NCBI GenBank assembly: GCA_031432545.1
Contig: JAVKGX010000001.1
Span: 578,411-642,410 of the forward strand
Direction: 5' to 3'
Source: Armatimonadota bacterium
GTDB lineage: Bacteria; Sysuimicrobiota; Sysuimicrobiia; Sysuimicrobiales; Sysuimicrobiaceae
DNA length: 64,000 nucleotides
How positions within the stretch are numbered: position 1 is the first letter of the stretch; each line of letters begins with the position of its first letter. Shown one piece after another: positions 8,380 through 17,181 of this stretch. The notes under the pieces were generated by a model. It had not been told where the DNA came from and did no database searches. It worked only from the letters and a program-made list of their open reading frames with translations. Both the position numbers and the translations under genes were made by a program.

Positions 8380-9359
8380 TGGCCGCGACGCTGCTGCGGG
8401 TCGAAGACCTCCGGCTGTACTTCCGCACGCGTCGGGGACCGGTGCAGGCCGTCGACGGCGTCAGCTTTACGGTCGAGCGCGGTCGGACGCTCGTCGTCGT
8501 CGGGGAGAGCGGCTGCGGGAAGAGCTCGCTGGCCCGGGCGATCCTGCGCCTGCTGCCCCGCAACGTCCACACGTACACCGGGCGCATCTGGCTGGAGGGC
8601 ACGGAACTGATGGGCCTGCCCGAGGAGCGGTTCCGCCGGGAAGTGCGGTGGGTCCGGATCGCGCTCGTGCCGCAGGCGGCGATGAACGCGCTGAATCCTG
8701 TGATCCGCGTCGGTGAGCAGGTCGCCGAGCCTTTGATCCTGCACCGCCGCGTCGCGAGCCCGGAGGCGGCGCGCCGGGAGGTCCACGACGTCTTCAAGCG
8801 GGTGGGCGTACCGGCCGACTTTGTCGACCGCTATCCGTTCGAGCTCAGCGGCGGCATGCGGCAGCGGGTCGCGCTCGCCATGGCCCTCGTGCTCCGGCCG
8901 GACGTAATCGTGCTCGACGAGCCGACCTCGGCCCTCGACGTCCTGACCCAGGCGAACGTGATGAACGTGTTGAAGATGATCAAGCGGGAGTTCGGTACGA
9001 GTTTCATCCTCATCACGCACGACATCGGCACCAGCAGCGAGCTGGCGGACGACGCCGCCGTGATGTACGCAGGGCAGATCGTCGAACTCAGCCGCGCCGC
9101 CCAGTTCTACCGGGAACCCATGCACCCCTACGCCCAGGCGCTCATGGCGAGCGTCCCCACGCTGCGCGAGGACAAGCCGCTGGGCTTCATCCGAGGGCGC
9201 CCGCCCAGCCTCGTCGAACCGCCCGCCGGATGCCGCTTCGCAGACCGCTGCGCCAAGCGGTTCGACCGCTGCGAGGAGGATCCGCCGCTGGATGCGGTAG
9301 ACGGGGACCGGCGCGTGAAGTGCTGGCTGCACGTCGGGGGAGCGGTCCATGCCCGGTGA
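8379..9359 (+). CDS. Peptide ABC transporter ATPase, DppD/OppD family (importer B)
   Basis: Cytoplasmic ATPase of 326 residues. Walker A GESGCGKSS at about 42-50, signature [15 protein letters not shown] from about 155, Walker B VIVLDEPTSALD near 175, and the switch histidine in LITHDIG. The C-terminal oligopeptide-transporter domain carries PAGCRFADRCAKRFDRCEE, the Cys-rich motif usual in DppD/DppF. ATG 8379 overlaps the preceding stop (TGATG); a GTG one codon earlier is possible. It should form a heterodimer with the next protein and may also serve importers A, C and E, which have no ATPases of their own here. Confidence 0.93.
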   Translation: MAATLLRVEDLRLYFRTRRGPVQAVDGVSFTVERGRTLVVVGESGCGKSSLARAILRLLPRNVHTYTGRIWLEGTELMGLPEERFRREVRWVRIALVPQAAMNALNPVIRVGEQVAEPLILHRRVASPEAARREVHDVFKRVGVPADFVDRYPFELSGGMRQRVALAMALVLRPDVIVLDEPTSALDVLTQANVMNVLKMIKREFGTSFILITHDIGTSSELADDAAVMYAGQIVELSRAAQFYREPMHPYAQALMASVPTLREDKPLGFIRGRPPSLVEPPAGCRFADRCAKRFDRCEEDPPLDAVDGDRRVKCWLHVGGAVHAR

Positions 9360-10356
9360 CACCCTGCTGTCCGTGCGAGACCTGCACACGTGGTTCGAAC
9401 TGCGGCGGTGGGGTTTCGTGCACGTTGGATTCGTACGCGCTGTCGACGGCGTCGACTTCGCTCTGCGGCGGGGCGAAGCCGTCGCCGTCGTCGGCGAGAG
9501 TGGTTGCGGAAAGAGCACGCTCGCCAAGACCATTCTCGGCCTGGTCCTGCCCACCCGGGGTGAGATCGTCTTCGACGGACGGCCCGTTCACGGCAAGCAA
9601 GACCTGCGGTGGTACCGGTCGCGGGTGGGCTACGTCCAGCAGGATCCCTACGGCGCGCTGCCGCCGTTCATGAGCGTCAGGCGGATCCTCGAAGAACCGC
9701 TCGTCGTCAACGGCGTGCGCTGGGAGGCCGCCCGGTTGGAACGGATCCGGAGCGTCCTCGAGGAGGTGAGGCTGACTCCGGTCGAAGACTTCCTGCCCCG
9801 CTTTCCCCACATGCTCAGCGGGGGCCAGCAGCAGCGTCTGGTGATCGCGCGGGCCATGATCCTGGAGCCTCAGCTGATCGTGGCCGACGAACCGGTCTCG
9901 ATGCTCGATGCGTCCGTGCGCATCGAGATCCTCCAGTTGCTGCGGGGGCTGCAAGAACGGCACGGTCTCAGCGTCGTGTACATCACGCACGACCTGTCGA
10001 CGGTCCGGTACTTTTGCGAACGTGTGTTCGTCATGTATGGGGGCAAAATCGTCGAGCAGGCACCCGTGCGGGAACTGTTGCGCAATCCCCGACATCCCTA
10101 CACGCGCGCGTTGCTCGCGGCGATCCCCGACCCGGACCCCGCCAACGTCGAACGCTTGCGGGACGTTCCGCCGGGCGAGCCGCCGAGTTTGCTGCGCCCG
10201 CCGCCGGGGTGCCGTTTCCATCCGCGGTGTCCGGAGTTCATGCAGGGTTTGTGCGATGTCGAAGTGCCCCCTGACTTCCGGGTGGGTGCCTCGCACCTGG
10301 CGGCGTGTTGGCTGTACGAGCAACCGCGGTCGGCCGCGGCGGCCTCCGGGACGTGA
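9349..10356 (+). CDS. Peptide ABC transporter ATPase, DppF/OppF family (importer B)
   Basis: 335 residues; overlaps the previous ATPase gene by 11 bases. Walker A GESGCGKST at about 49-57, signature LSGGQQQRLVIARAM, Walker B LIVADEPVSMLDASV, and the His switch in VYITHDLSTV. The C-terminal domain includes PPGCRFHPRCPEFMQGLC. It is the partner ATPase of the gene before it and energises peptide uptake. Confidence 0.93.
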   Translation: MPGDTLLSVRDLHTWFELRRWGFVHVGFVRAVDGVDFALRRGEAVAVVGESGCGKSTLAKTILGLVLPTRGEIVFDGRPVHGKQDLRWYRSRVGYVQQDPYGALPPFMSVRRILEEPLVVNGVRWEAARLERIRSVLEEVRLTPVEDFLPRFPHMLSGGQQQRLVIARAMILEPQLIVADEPVSMLDASVRIEILQLLRGLQERHGLSVVYITHDLSTVRYFCERVFVMYGGKIVEQAPVRELLRNPRHPYTRALLAAIPDPDPANVERLRDVPPGEPPSLLRPPPGCRFHPRCPEFMQGLCDVEVPPDFRVGASHLAACWLYEQPRSAAAASGT

Positions 10357-10359
10357 GAC

Positions 10360-10563
10360 GTGACCTCGCGCGGGCCTCTGCGGTTGATGCTGTGGGGCTT
10401 CGTCCTGCTGGTGGGTGCATGGCTGGTGCTGTTCTTGATGACGATCCGTCAGATACCGCCCAGCTTGCCGGTGGCGATGCTGGCCTACGCGGCCTCCGTC
10501 GGCGGGCTCATGGTGGGACTTGTGGGGATCGTTCAGTTCGTGCGCGCTCGCCGGCCCTCTTAG
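10360..10563 (+). CDS. Small two-helix membrane protein
   Basis: 67 residues starting at GTG 10360, four bases after the ATPase stop. Two hydrophobic helices are visible (about 9-29 and 37-59) joined by a short loop (IRQIPPSLP), with a basic C-terminus (VRARRPS). I do not recognise the family. Tight placement suggests co-transcription with importer B; a small accessory subunit is conceivable but unproven. Confidence 0.55.
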   Translation: MTSRGPLRLMLWGFVLLVGAWLVLFLMTIRQIPPSLPVAMLAYAASVGGLMVGLVGIVQFVRARRPS

Positions 10564-10754
10564 GTCCGGCAGACGTGCAGACGGGAGGGGGCGTGCGCTT
10601 CGTCCACTTCCAAGCCGGCCCCCAGGCCGGGTTCGGCGGGGCGGGAACTTCGGTCCTGGGGATCCCGTACGGACAGAAAGGTCTTCGGGGAGGGCGTGGC
10701 GAATCCTGCGCTGCGGTGTGGGATGGTATGCCATGGTCTAGTTTCGTGATACCC

Positions 10755-10780
10755 GCCCCTGCCGCAGGGCAGGTGGGGGC
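10755..10780 (+). terminator. Possible hairpin before importer C
   Basis: GCCCCTGCC (10755-10763), a 4-base loop, then GGCAGGTGGGGGC with one bulged T. No T tail. It may end importer B or lie in the leader of importer C. The rest of 10564-10840 shows no gene and no convincing promoter. Confidence 0.3.
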
Positions 10781-10840
10781 CTGCAGCAAGATCCAGAGCG
10801 AGACGGGCCAAGGTGCCCGTGAAGGGAGGGATGGGCAGGG

Positions 10841-12604
10841 ATGAGGCGAGCATGGTTGACAGTACTGGTGGTGGTCGTCGTTCTGGCACTGCTGGCGCCG
10901 AGTTTTGCCGCCCCGACGCAGCAGCAGCGGCGGTTCACGCTTCCGGACATTCCGAACCCGAAAGTCGACACCCACGCGACGGGCGAGGGGGCGCGGTACG
11001 GCGGGGTGTTCGTCACCTCGCAGATCTCCGATCCGCGAACCTTCAACTATATTGTCGCGCAGGAGACGTCTTCGACCGTTCCCCTGAGTCTGGTGTTCAG
11101 CGGTCTGGTCGATCAGGACTTCGTGACGGGCGAGATCGAGCCGGATCTGGCAGAGTCGTGGACGCTGAGTCCCGACCGGCGCACGTGGACGTTCCGACTG
11201 CGCCGGGGCGTCAAGTGGCACGACGGCCGGCCGTTTACGGCCGCCGACGTGGACTTCACGTTCAAGGCGATCTTCACAGAGGGGGTCCAGACCAGCTACC
11301 GGGACACCCTCACCTATGAGGGCCAACCCCTGCGCTGGAGGGTAGTGGACGAGTTCACCGTGCAGTTCATCACGCCCAAGCCCGTGGGCATCTTCCTGCG
11401 TCAGATCGGGGTGCCCATTCTGCCGCGGCACAAGCTCGAGGCGGCGCTGGCACGGGGCGGCGCGGAGTTCAACCGTACGTGGAGCGTAGCCACGCCGCCA
11501 CGGGAGATCGTGGGCACCGGCCCGTTCGTGATGCAGCGCTACACGCCGGGGCAGCGGATCGAGTACGTGCGGTGGTCCGGCTACTACAAGGTGGACCAGC
11601 GCGGCAACCGGCTGCCGTACCTGACGCGTCGGGTCATCCTCATCGTACCGAATCTGGATGCCGCCCGGTTGCGCTTCCTGGCAGGAGAGACCGACATCTA
11701 CGCGGCGCGTCCGCGCGAGTTTGCCGAGTTCAAGGCCCGCGAACGGGAGGGGAACTACACGATCTACGACGGACCGGAGACGTTCACGTCCGAGTTCGTG
11801 GCGTTGAACATGAACCCGCGGGGGATTCAGCCGCCCAAGGTGACCTGGTTCCAGGACGTCCGGTTCCGGCGGGCGCTCAACCACGCGATCGACCGCAACG
11901 CGATCGCCCAGCAGGTCTACGCAGGCCGGGCCACTCCGGCGTGGGGACCCGTGAGCAGCGGCCACCCCCTGTACTACAACCCGCGGCTGGCACAGTACCC
12001 GTACGACATCAACCGGGCCCAGCAGCTGCTGGCCGAAGCCGGCTACCGCCGCGAGGGCACCGGCCCGCTGCGGGACCCACAGGGCAACACGGTGGCGTTC
12101 GTGCTGGCGACGAACTCGGAGAACACCGACCGTGTGGCCATCGGTAACATCGTGCGGCAGGACTGGCAGCGTCTGGGGGTGCAGGTCACTTTCGCTCCGG
12201 AGGCCTTCAACTCCCTCGTCGGCAAGCTGGTGGGCTCCTTCAACTGGGATGCGATCATCATCGGATTGACCGGCGGTATCGAGCCCGGCACGGGCCGCAA
12301 CGTATGGCTGTGCAGCGGATCGCTCCACCTGTGGTGGCCGCGCCAGGAGAGGTGCGCCACACCGTGGGAGCAGGAAATCGATCGTCTGTTCGAGCAGATC
12401 GCCGAGGAGACCGACCAGGCCCGCCGCCGGCAGCTGTACTTCCGCTGGCAGGAACTGGTGGCGCAGAACGTGCCGCTGATGTACTTTACGTACCCGAAGA
12501 CGCAGCCCGCGGTGCGGAACACGCTGGGCAACATCAAGATCGGGCTGCAGGGTGCCGTCAGTCCGTCGGAGATCCTCTTCTACAGGGCGCCCGTACGCCG
12601 GTAG
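10841..12604 (+). CDS. Substrate-binding protein, SBP family 5 (importer C)
   Basis: 587 residues in canonical order. A Sec signal peptide (1-23, cleaved near SFAA) lacks a lipobox. YGGVFVTSQ opens lobe I, VKWHDGRPFTAADVDFTF is near 124, GTGPFVMQRYTPGQ closes lobe I, and lobe II carries DVRFRRALNHAIDRNAIAQQ and NRAQQLLAEAGY. It should bind a peptide-like solute in the periplasm. GAAGGGAGGG lies at 10821-10830, ten bases before the ATG. A strong hairpin follows the stop, then two permeases; there are no ATPase genes. Confidence 0.92.
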   Translation: MRRAWLTVLVVVVVLALLAPSFAAPTQQQRRFTLPDIPNPKVDTHATGEGARYGGVFVTSQISDPRTFNYIVAQETSSTVPLSLVFSGLVDQDFVTGEIEPDLAESWTLSPDRRTWTFRLRRGVKWHDGRPFTAADVDFTFKAIFTEGVQTSYRDTLTYEGQPLRWRVVDEFTVQFITPKPVGIFLRQIGVPILPRHKLEAALARGGAEFNRTWSVATPPREIVGTGPFVMQRYTPGQRIEYVRWSGYYKVDQRGNRLPYLTRRVILIVPNLDAARLRFLAGETDIYAARPREFAEFKAREREGNYTIYDGPETFTSEFVALNMNPRGIQPPKVTWFQDVRFRRALNHAIDRNAIAQQVYAGRATPAWGPVSSGHPLYYNPRLAQYPYDINRAQQLLAEAGYRREGTGPLRDPQGNTVAFVLATNSENTDRVAIGNIVRQDWQRLGVQVTFAPEAFNSLVGKLVGSFNWDAIIIGLTGGIEPGTGRNVWLCSGSLHLWWPRQERCATPWEQEIDRLFEQIAEETDQARRRQLYFRWQELVAQNVPLMYFTYPKTQPAVRNTLGNIKIGLQGAVSPSEILFYRAPVRR

Positions 12605-12621
12605 TGCGCCTCTGGGACAGA

Positions 12622-12652
12622 CGGGAGGCGCGTGGGATCGACGCGCCTCCCG
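12622..12652 (+). terminator. Hairpin between binding-protein and permease genes (importer C)
   Basis: Perfect 12-bp stem CGGGAGGCGCGT (12622-12633) with 12641-12652 around a 7-base loop, in the same position as the hairpin of importer A. No T tail, so differential expression by mRNA protection or partial termination is the likely role. Confidence 0.6.
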
Positions 12653-12673
12653 CCGGCCACTCGAGGAATCGAA

Positions 12674-13639
12674 TTGCTTCGTCACATCGTCCGCCGCCTG
12701 CTGATCCTGTTCCCGATGCTCTTGGGGATCACGGCCGTCTCTTTCGGGGTCATCCAGCTCGCGCCGGGAGACTTCCTGGACGAGATGCGCCTCAATCCGG
12801 TCGTCAGCGCGGAAACCGTGGAGCAGATGCGGCGGAACTTCGGGTTGGACCGGCCGATCCACATTCAGTATCTGAAGTGGCTGTCCAACGTCGTACGCGG
12901 GGACTTTGGCTATTCGTTTTCGTTCCACGTTCCTGTGGCCTGGCTGCTAGGTTCGCGGTGGCTCAACACGATCATCTTGAACATCACCGCGTTCGTGTTC
13001 GCCTGGATCGTGGCGATTCCGCTGGGCATCCACGCAGCGGTGCGCCAGTACTCGTGGAGCGACAACTCGCTCACGTTCATTGCGCTGCTGGGGATTTCGA
13101 CTCCGACGTTTTTCTCGGGACTGTTGGGGCTGTATTTGGCCTTCAAGACCGGTTGGCTGCCGATCGGCGGAATGACGAGCTTGGGGTTCGAAGACCTGTC
13201 CCCGATCGGCAAGGTCCTCGACGTCGCTCACCACCTCATTCTGCCGACGCTCATCCTCGGGTTCCTCAGCGTGGCCGGCCTGATGCGGCAGATGCGCGGC
13301 AACCTGCTGGAGGTCCTCCGGCAAGACTACGTGAAGACGGCCCGGGCGAAAGGGCTGCACAACCGGGTGGTGTTGTACAAGCACGCGGTCCGCAACGCGA
13401 TCAACCCGCTGATCACGATCTTCGGGTTCCAGCTGGGGGCGCTGCTGAGCGGGTCGGCGATCCTCGAGAACGTGATCGGCTGGCCGGGCATCGGCCAGCT
13501 CATCGTCGAAGCCCTGTTCAAGAAGGACCTGTACGTCGTCATGGCGGCGCTCGTGGTCGGGTCCGTCACCCTGGTGCTCGGCAACCTCGTGGCGGACATC
13601 TTGCTGGCGGCAGTGGATCCGAGGATCCGGTATGACTGA
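12674..13639 (+). CDS. Peptide-type ABC transporter permease, DppB family (importer C)
   Basis: 321 residues from TTG 12674, chosen because GAGGA lies 6-7 bases upstream and the protein then starts LRHIVRRLLILFP as DppB proteins do. A start at 12632 would fall inside the hairpin stem. It shows LAPGDFLDEM, FGLDRPIHIQYLKWL, EAA loop LLEVLRQDYVKTARAKGLHN, GWPGIGQLIVEAL and the end AAVDPRIRYD. The second channel subunit follows 24 bases on. Confidence 0.9.
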   Translation: MLRHIVRRLLILFPMLLGITAVSFGVIQLAPGDFLDEMRLNPVVSAETVEQMRRNFGLDRPIHIQYLKWLSNVVRGDFGYSFSFHVPVAWLLGSRWLNTIILNITAFVFAWIVAIPLGIHAAVRQYSWSDNSLTFIALLGISTPTFFSGLLGLYLAFKTGWLPIGGMTSLGFEDLSPIGKVLDVAHHLILPTLILGFLSVAGLMRQMRGNLLEVLRQDYVKTARAKGLHNRVVLYKHAVRNAINPLITIFGFQLGALLSGSAILENVIGWPGIGQLIVEALFKKDLYVVMAALVVGSVTLVLGNLVADILLAAVDPRIRYD

Positions 13640-13663
13640 GGGGGGAGTCAGGGGATCGCGGCG

Positions 13664-14800
13664 ATGGCCAATGTAGCCTTCCCCGAGGCAACCGGTCGAC
13701 GGCTGGAGGAATCTGACCGGCTGGTGAGGGCCCGTACACCCGCTCAGCTCGCGTGGCGGCAGCTGCGCAAGCACCGCATGGCGCTCATCGGCGGGATCAT
13801 CGTCGTCCTCTTGTACTTCGTCACGATCTTCGGGGAGTTTTTCGCGCCCTACTCGCTGGATTTCACCGATCGGTCGAAGTTTTACCACCCACCCACGCCG
13901 CTGCGCTTCGTCGACGATCAGGGGCAGTTCTCCTTGCGCCCGTTCGTCTACGGAACGCACCTGGCGGACCCGGCCACGCGGCGCTACGAGACGAACGCCG
14001 ACGAGAAGTACTACGTCCGGTTCTTCGTCCGTGGCGAGCCGTACAGGCTGCTGTTCTTGATCCCGACGAACATCCACTTCTTCGGTGTGGACGAGCCGGG
14101 ACGGATCTTCCTGATGGGGACCGACCAGTTCGGTCGGGACCTGCTGTCGCGCGTGCTGATCGGCGGCCGGATCTCGATGTTCCTCGGAGTGTTCGTGCTG
14201 ATGGTGAGCCTGCCGATCGGCGTCATCTACGGGGCGATCTCCGGCTATTTCGGCGGGCGCGTGGACAACGTCATGATGCGCATCGCCGAGATCGTGATCG
14301 CCTTCCCGGAGTTCTACCTGCTCCTGGCGCTGGCGGCGGTGCTGCCGCCGCAGATTCCCTCGACGACGCGACTCGTGCTCATCGTCGTGATCATTTCGTT
14401 CGTCGGTTGGGGTGGACTGGCGCGTTTGGTGCGCGGCATGGTGTTGTCCCTGCGCACCCAGGAGTACGTGCTGGCGGCGCGGGCCAGCGGAGCGGGGACC
14501 GCCTACATCCTGCGGCGGCACGTCATCCCCAACACCGCAACGCTGCTGATCGTCGTCGCGACGCTAAGCATCCCCGGGGCGATGATCGCGGAGGCCGCGC
14601 TGTCGTTCTTCGGCTTGGGTATCCGGGAACCACAGGCCTCATGGGGCCAACTCCTCAACGTGGCCAACAATCTGACGACCTTGACGCAGTCGCCGTGGCT
14701 GCTTTGGCCCGGCGCGTTCATCGTCGTGGCGGTGGTCGGGTACAACCTCCTCGGCGACGGGCTGCGGGACGCTTTGGACCCGCGTCTGCGGACGAGTTGA
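13664..14800 (+). CDS. DppC-family permease with external insertion (importer C)
   Basis: 378 residues, about 80 longer than typical DppC. The N-terminal helix (about 38-60) is followed by roughly 85 extra residues (about 65-150, with TRRYETNADEKYYVRFFVRG) before GTDQFGRDLLSRVLIGGR, where the normal family sequence resumes. The EAA loop is TQEYVLAARASGAGTAYILR and the end is LLGDGLRDALDPRLRTS. Pairs with the preceding DppB. The insertion faces outside and is shorter than that in importer B. Confidence 0.9.
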   Translation: MANVAFPEATGRRLEESDRLVRARTPAQLAWRQLRKHRMALIGGIIVVLLYFVTIFGEFFAPYSLDFTDRSKFYHPPTPLRFVDDQGQFSLRPFVYGTHLADPATRRYETNADEKYYVRFFVRGEPYRLLFLIPTNIHFFGVDEPGRIFLMGTDQFGRDLLSRVLIGGRISMFLGVFVLMVSLPIGVIYGAISGYFGGRVDNVMMRIAEIVIAFPEFYLLLALAAVLPPQIPSTTRLVLIVVIISFVGWGGLARLVRGMVLSLRTQEYVLAARASGAGTAYILRRHVIPNTATLLIVVATLSIPGAMIAEAALSFFGLGIREPQASWGQLLNVANNLTTLTQSPWLLWPGAFIVVAVVGYNLLGDGLRDALDPRLRTS

Positions 14801-14868
14801 GTGCGGGCGGCAACAGGTTGATGGGCGGGCACGGAGAGTGGTACTGGGGAATCGAGGGAAGGTGGAGG

Positions 14869-15267
14869 ATGCGGAGACCACGAGCAGAGACTTCACAGGA
14901 CGTCCTGACCGTCGAGCAGGTGGCTGATTATCTGCAGCTCAACAAGATGACGGTCTACAAGTACATCCGGGAAGGGAAGTTGCCGGCCAGCCGCATCGGG
15001 AAGTCGTACCGGGTCCGCAAGGTCGATCTGGCGGTGTTCCTCGAGGTCTCCCGGGTTCGACCGGTCCGCCGCCCGACGGCGGGCGTCAGCCCGCCCCGCA
15101 GGACACCTCGGTCCCAGCGCCCTCCGGAGACTGCGCAAGAGTCCCGTCCGATGCCAGCGCCGACCGGGGGGGCGCAGCCGCCGGTGGGCGAGGTCCGCAG
15201 GGAGAGGCCGGGACCGGAGGAAATCACCGGGCACCCGCTGGAGCGCGTGCTGTCCGGGCTGCACTGA
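14869..15267 (+). CDS. Excisionase-family helix-turn-helix DNA-binding protein
   Basis: 132 residues. Residues about 12-58 form an HTH_17/excisionase-type winged helix: LTVEQVADYLQLNKMTVYKY, then a basic turn IREGKLPASRIGKSYRV and RKVDLAVFLE. The rest (about 60-132) is a Pro/Arg-rich, probably disordered tail. ATG 14869 follows AAGGTGG; ATG 14821 would add 16 residues without a better site. Such proteins are often small transcription factors outside phages too. It sits between importers C and D and may regulate them. No integrase or att site is visible nearby. Confidence 0.75.
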   Translation: MRRPRAETSQDVLTVEQVADYLQLNKMTVYKYIREGKLPASRIGKSYRVRKVDLAVFLEVSRVRPVRRPTAGVSPPRRTPRSQRPPETAQESRPMPAPTGGAQPPVGEVRRERPGPEEITGHPLERVLSGLH

Positions 15268-15396
15268 CGCGTCCGCCGACGACCGGCGAGCCGGGAGGTG
15301 AATGACCAGAAAGAGGTGGTGGCATGGAGATGTCGCCATCGGAGGGCTTGGATGACCCACGAACCGGTTACCTTGGATCGTGAGGAGGTGTCCAAG

Positions 15397-17091
15397 ATGA
15401 GCAGGCGATGGTCCACGCTCGCACTGGCGGTGTTGGCCGCCCTGGCGCTGCCCGCACTCGTCCTGGCCGGCCCAGCCGGGGGTCCGGCGGCCGGTCCGGA
15501 CACGATCGTGATCGGCACGCAGCAGGAGCCGGCCGTCATCGGGCTGACGATCTGCGACGCGTGCACCATGTTTGTTGCGACGATGGTCTCGGCGCCGATG
15601 TTCGTACCGGACGTCGAGCTGACGAACGAGTGGAAGTACCAGCCGGTGGCCATGGAGAAGATGCCGAGCCTGCGCGACGGCGACTGGCGGCTTCTGCCCG
15701 GCGACAAGATGCAGGTCACCTGGCGGCTGCGCCGGGGTCTGCGCTGGCAGGACGGGACGCCGCTCACGGCCGCCGACTACATCTTCGGCTGGCGCGTGAA
15801 CCTCAACCCGCGCTTCCCCTCGGCCGGGCGCGACGTGTCCGAGCGCGTGGAGAACATCCAGGCGCCCAACGCGAACACGCTCATCGTCCAATGGAAGAGG
15901 AAGTACGCCTTCGCCAACTTGGGCGTGGCGGGGTCGGTGGCCCTCCCGCGGCACATCCTGAACGCCGCCTACCAGCGTGATCCGTCCAAGCTGCCGGAGA
16001 ATGCGTGGGGTACGTCGGAGCGGACGGTCGGCAACGGCCCGTACCGGATCACGCAGTGGCAGAAGGGTTCGTCCATCACGCTGGAGCGGTGGGATCAGTT
16101 CAACCACAACGCCGTCGGTGGCTCCTACCGCACGCCATCGGCGATCCGCCGGATCGTGTTCCGGTTCGTGCCCGACACCAACACCCAGATCGCCAACGTG
16201 CTGGCGGGCTCGATCGACGCGTTCGACGAGACGGCCATCCCATTCGTGCAGGGTCTCGAGCTGGAAAACCGTCTGCGCCGCGAAGGCCGGCGCGACTGGA
16301 TCGTGGAGGCCGTGCCCGGTTTGATCTGGGAGCACATCGACCTCAACCTGGACAACTTCCACCTCCGCGACAAACGCGTGCGGCATGCGCTGATCTACGG
16401 CATGAACCGTGAGGCGATCGTGCAGAGCCTCTTCGAGGGCAAGCAACCGGTCTCCCACTCGCTGTTCCCCGAAAAACACTACGGCTACCACCGCAACATC
16501 AAGCGGTATCCGTTCGACCAGGCCCGTGCGCGGGCGCTGCTGCAGGAAGCGGGCTACCGGCCGGGTCCCGACGGCATCCTGGTGAAGGACGGCCAGCGGC
16601 TGTCGCTGGAGTTCGCGACGACTGCGGGCAACCGCACCCGCGAGGCGGTCCAGCAGATCATCCAGCAGCAGCTGCGCCAGATCGGCATCGAGATCGTGAT
16701 CCGCAACCAGCCCGCGCGGGTGTACTTCGGGGAATCGCTGCCCAAGCGCCAGTTCACGCTGGCGATGTACGCGTGGGTGTTCGGTCCGACGTCGGACTGC
16801 GAGGGTCTGTACACCGGCGACACGCTGCCCCCGGACGGCCAGAACTACCCGGGTTACAAGAACGACGAGGTCACGCGGCTGTGCCACGCCATCCCCGAAG
16901 AACTGGACGAGGGGCGGCGCGCGCAGATGCTGCGGCGGTTCCAGGAGATCTGGATCGAGGATCTGCCGGTGATCCCTTTGTACTTCCGGTCTGACTACGC
17001 CGGCCGCAAGGCTTCGCTCCAGAACTGGCGGCCTACGGGCGCGACGGCGCCGGTGACGTGGAACGCCACGCAGTGGAGGTGGGCCCGGTAG
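15397..17091 (+). CDS. Substrate-binding protein, SBP family 5 (importer D)
   Basis: 564 residues. ATG 15397 is chosen for the GAGGAGGTG site just upstream and because it yields a clean signal peptide (1-24, LALPALVLAG) without lipobox. Lobe I: TIVIGTQQEP, LRWQDGTPLTAADYIFGW and GNGPYRITQW. Lobe II: RVRHALIYGMNREAIVQ and DQARARALLQEAGY. The C-terminal third matches the partial protein at the window start, indicating duplication of importers A and D. It heads a complete set of permeases and ATPases. Intergenic 15268-15396 shows no clear promoter. Confidence 0.92.
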   Translation: MSRRWSTLALAVLAALALPALVLAGPAGGPAAGPDTIVIGTQQEPAVIGLTICDACTMFVATMVSAPMFVPDVELTNEWKYQPVAMEKMPSLRDGDWRLLPGDKMQVTWRLRRGLRWQDGTPLTAADYIFGWRVNLNPRFPSAGRDVSERVENIQAPNANTLIVQWKRKYAFANLGVAGSVALPRHILNAAYQRDPSKLPENAWGTSERTVGNGPYRITQWQKGSSITLERWDQFNHNAVGGSYRTPSAIRRIVFRFVPDTNTQIANVLAGSIDAFDETAIPFVQGLELENRLRREGRRDWIVEAVPGLIWEHIDLNLDNFHLRDKRVRHALIYGMNREAIVQSLFEGKQPVSHSLFPEKHYGYHRNIKRYPFDQARARALLQEAGYRPGPDGILVKDGQRLSLEFATTAGNRTREAVQQIIQQQLRQIGIEIVIRNQPARVYFGESLPKRQFTLAMYAWVFGPTSDCEGLYTGDTLPPDGQNYPGYKNDEVTRLCHAIPEELDEGRRAQMLRRFQEIWIEDLPVIPLYFRSDYAGRKASLQNWRPTGATAPVTWNATQWRWAR

Positions 17092-17119
17092 GTCGACCGC
17101 ATCCACCGGTGGGACCAGA

Positions 17120-17143
17120 GGGGGAGGGCGGGTGTCCTCCCCC
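17120..17143 (+). terminator. Hairpin between binding-protein and permease genes (importer D)
   Basis: 8-bp stem GGGGGAGG (17120-17127) with CCTCCCCC (17136-17143), 8-base loop, no T tail. Weaker than the other hairpins of the array but in the same place. Confidence 0.45.
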
Positions 17144-17181
17144 TTCCCGCCGGGGACAGCAGCCTCACGAGGTGCTCGGAA

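Noticed and set aside
10508-12928. Roughly 800-codon - strand frame opposite importer C
   Set aside because: Covers three + strand features and reads as GC-driven noise.
14869-15267. Prophage or integrative element
   Set aside because: Only one excisionase-like HTH gene; no integrase, structural genes or direct-repeat att sites around it.
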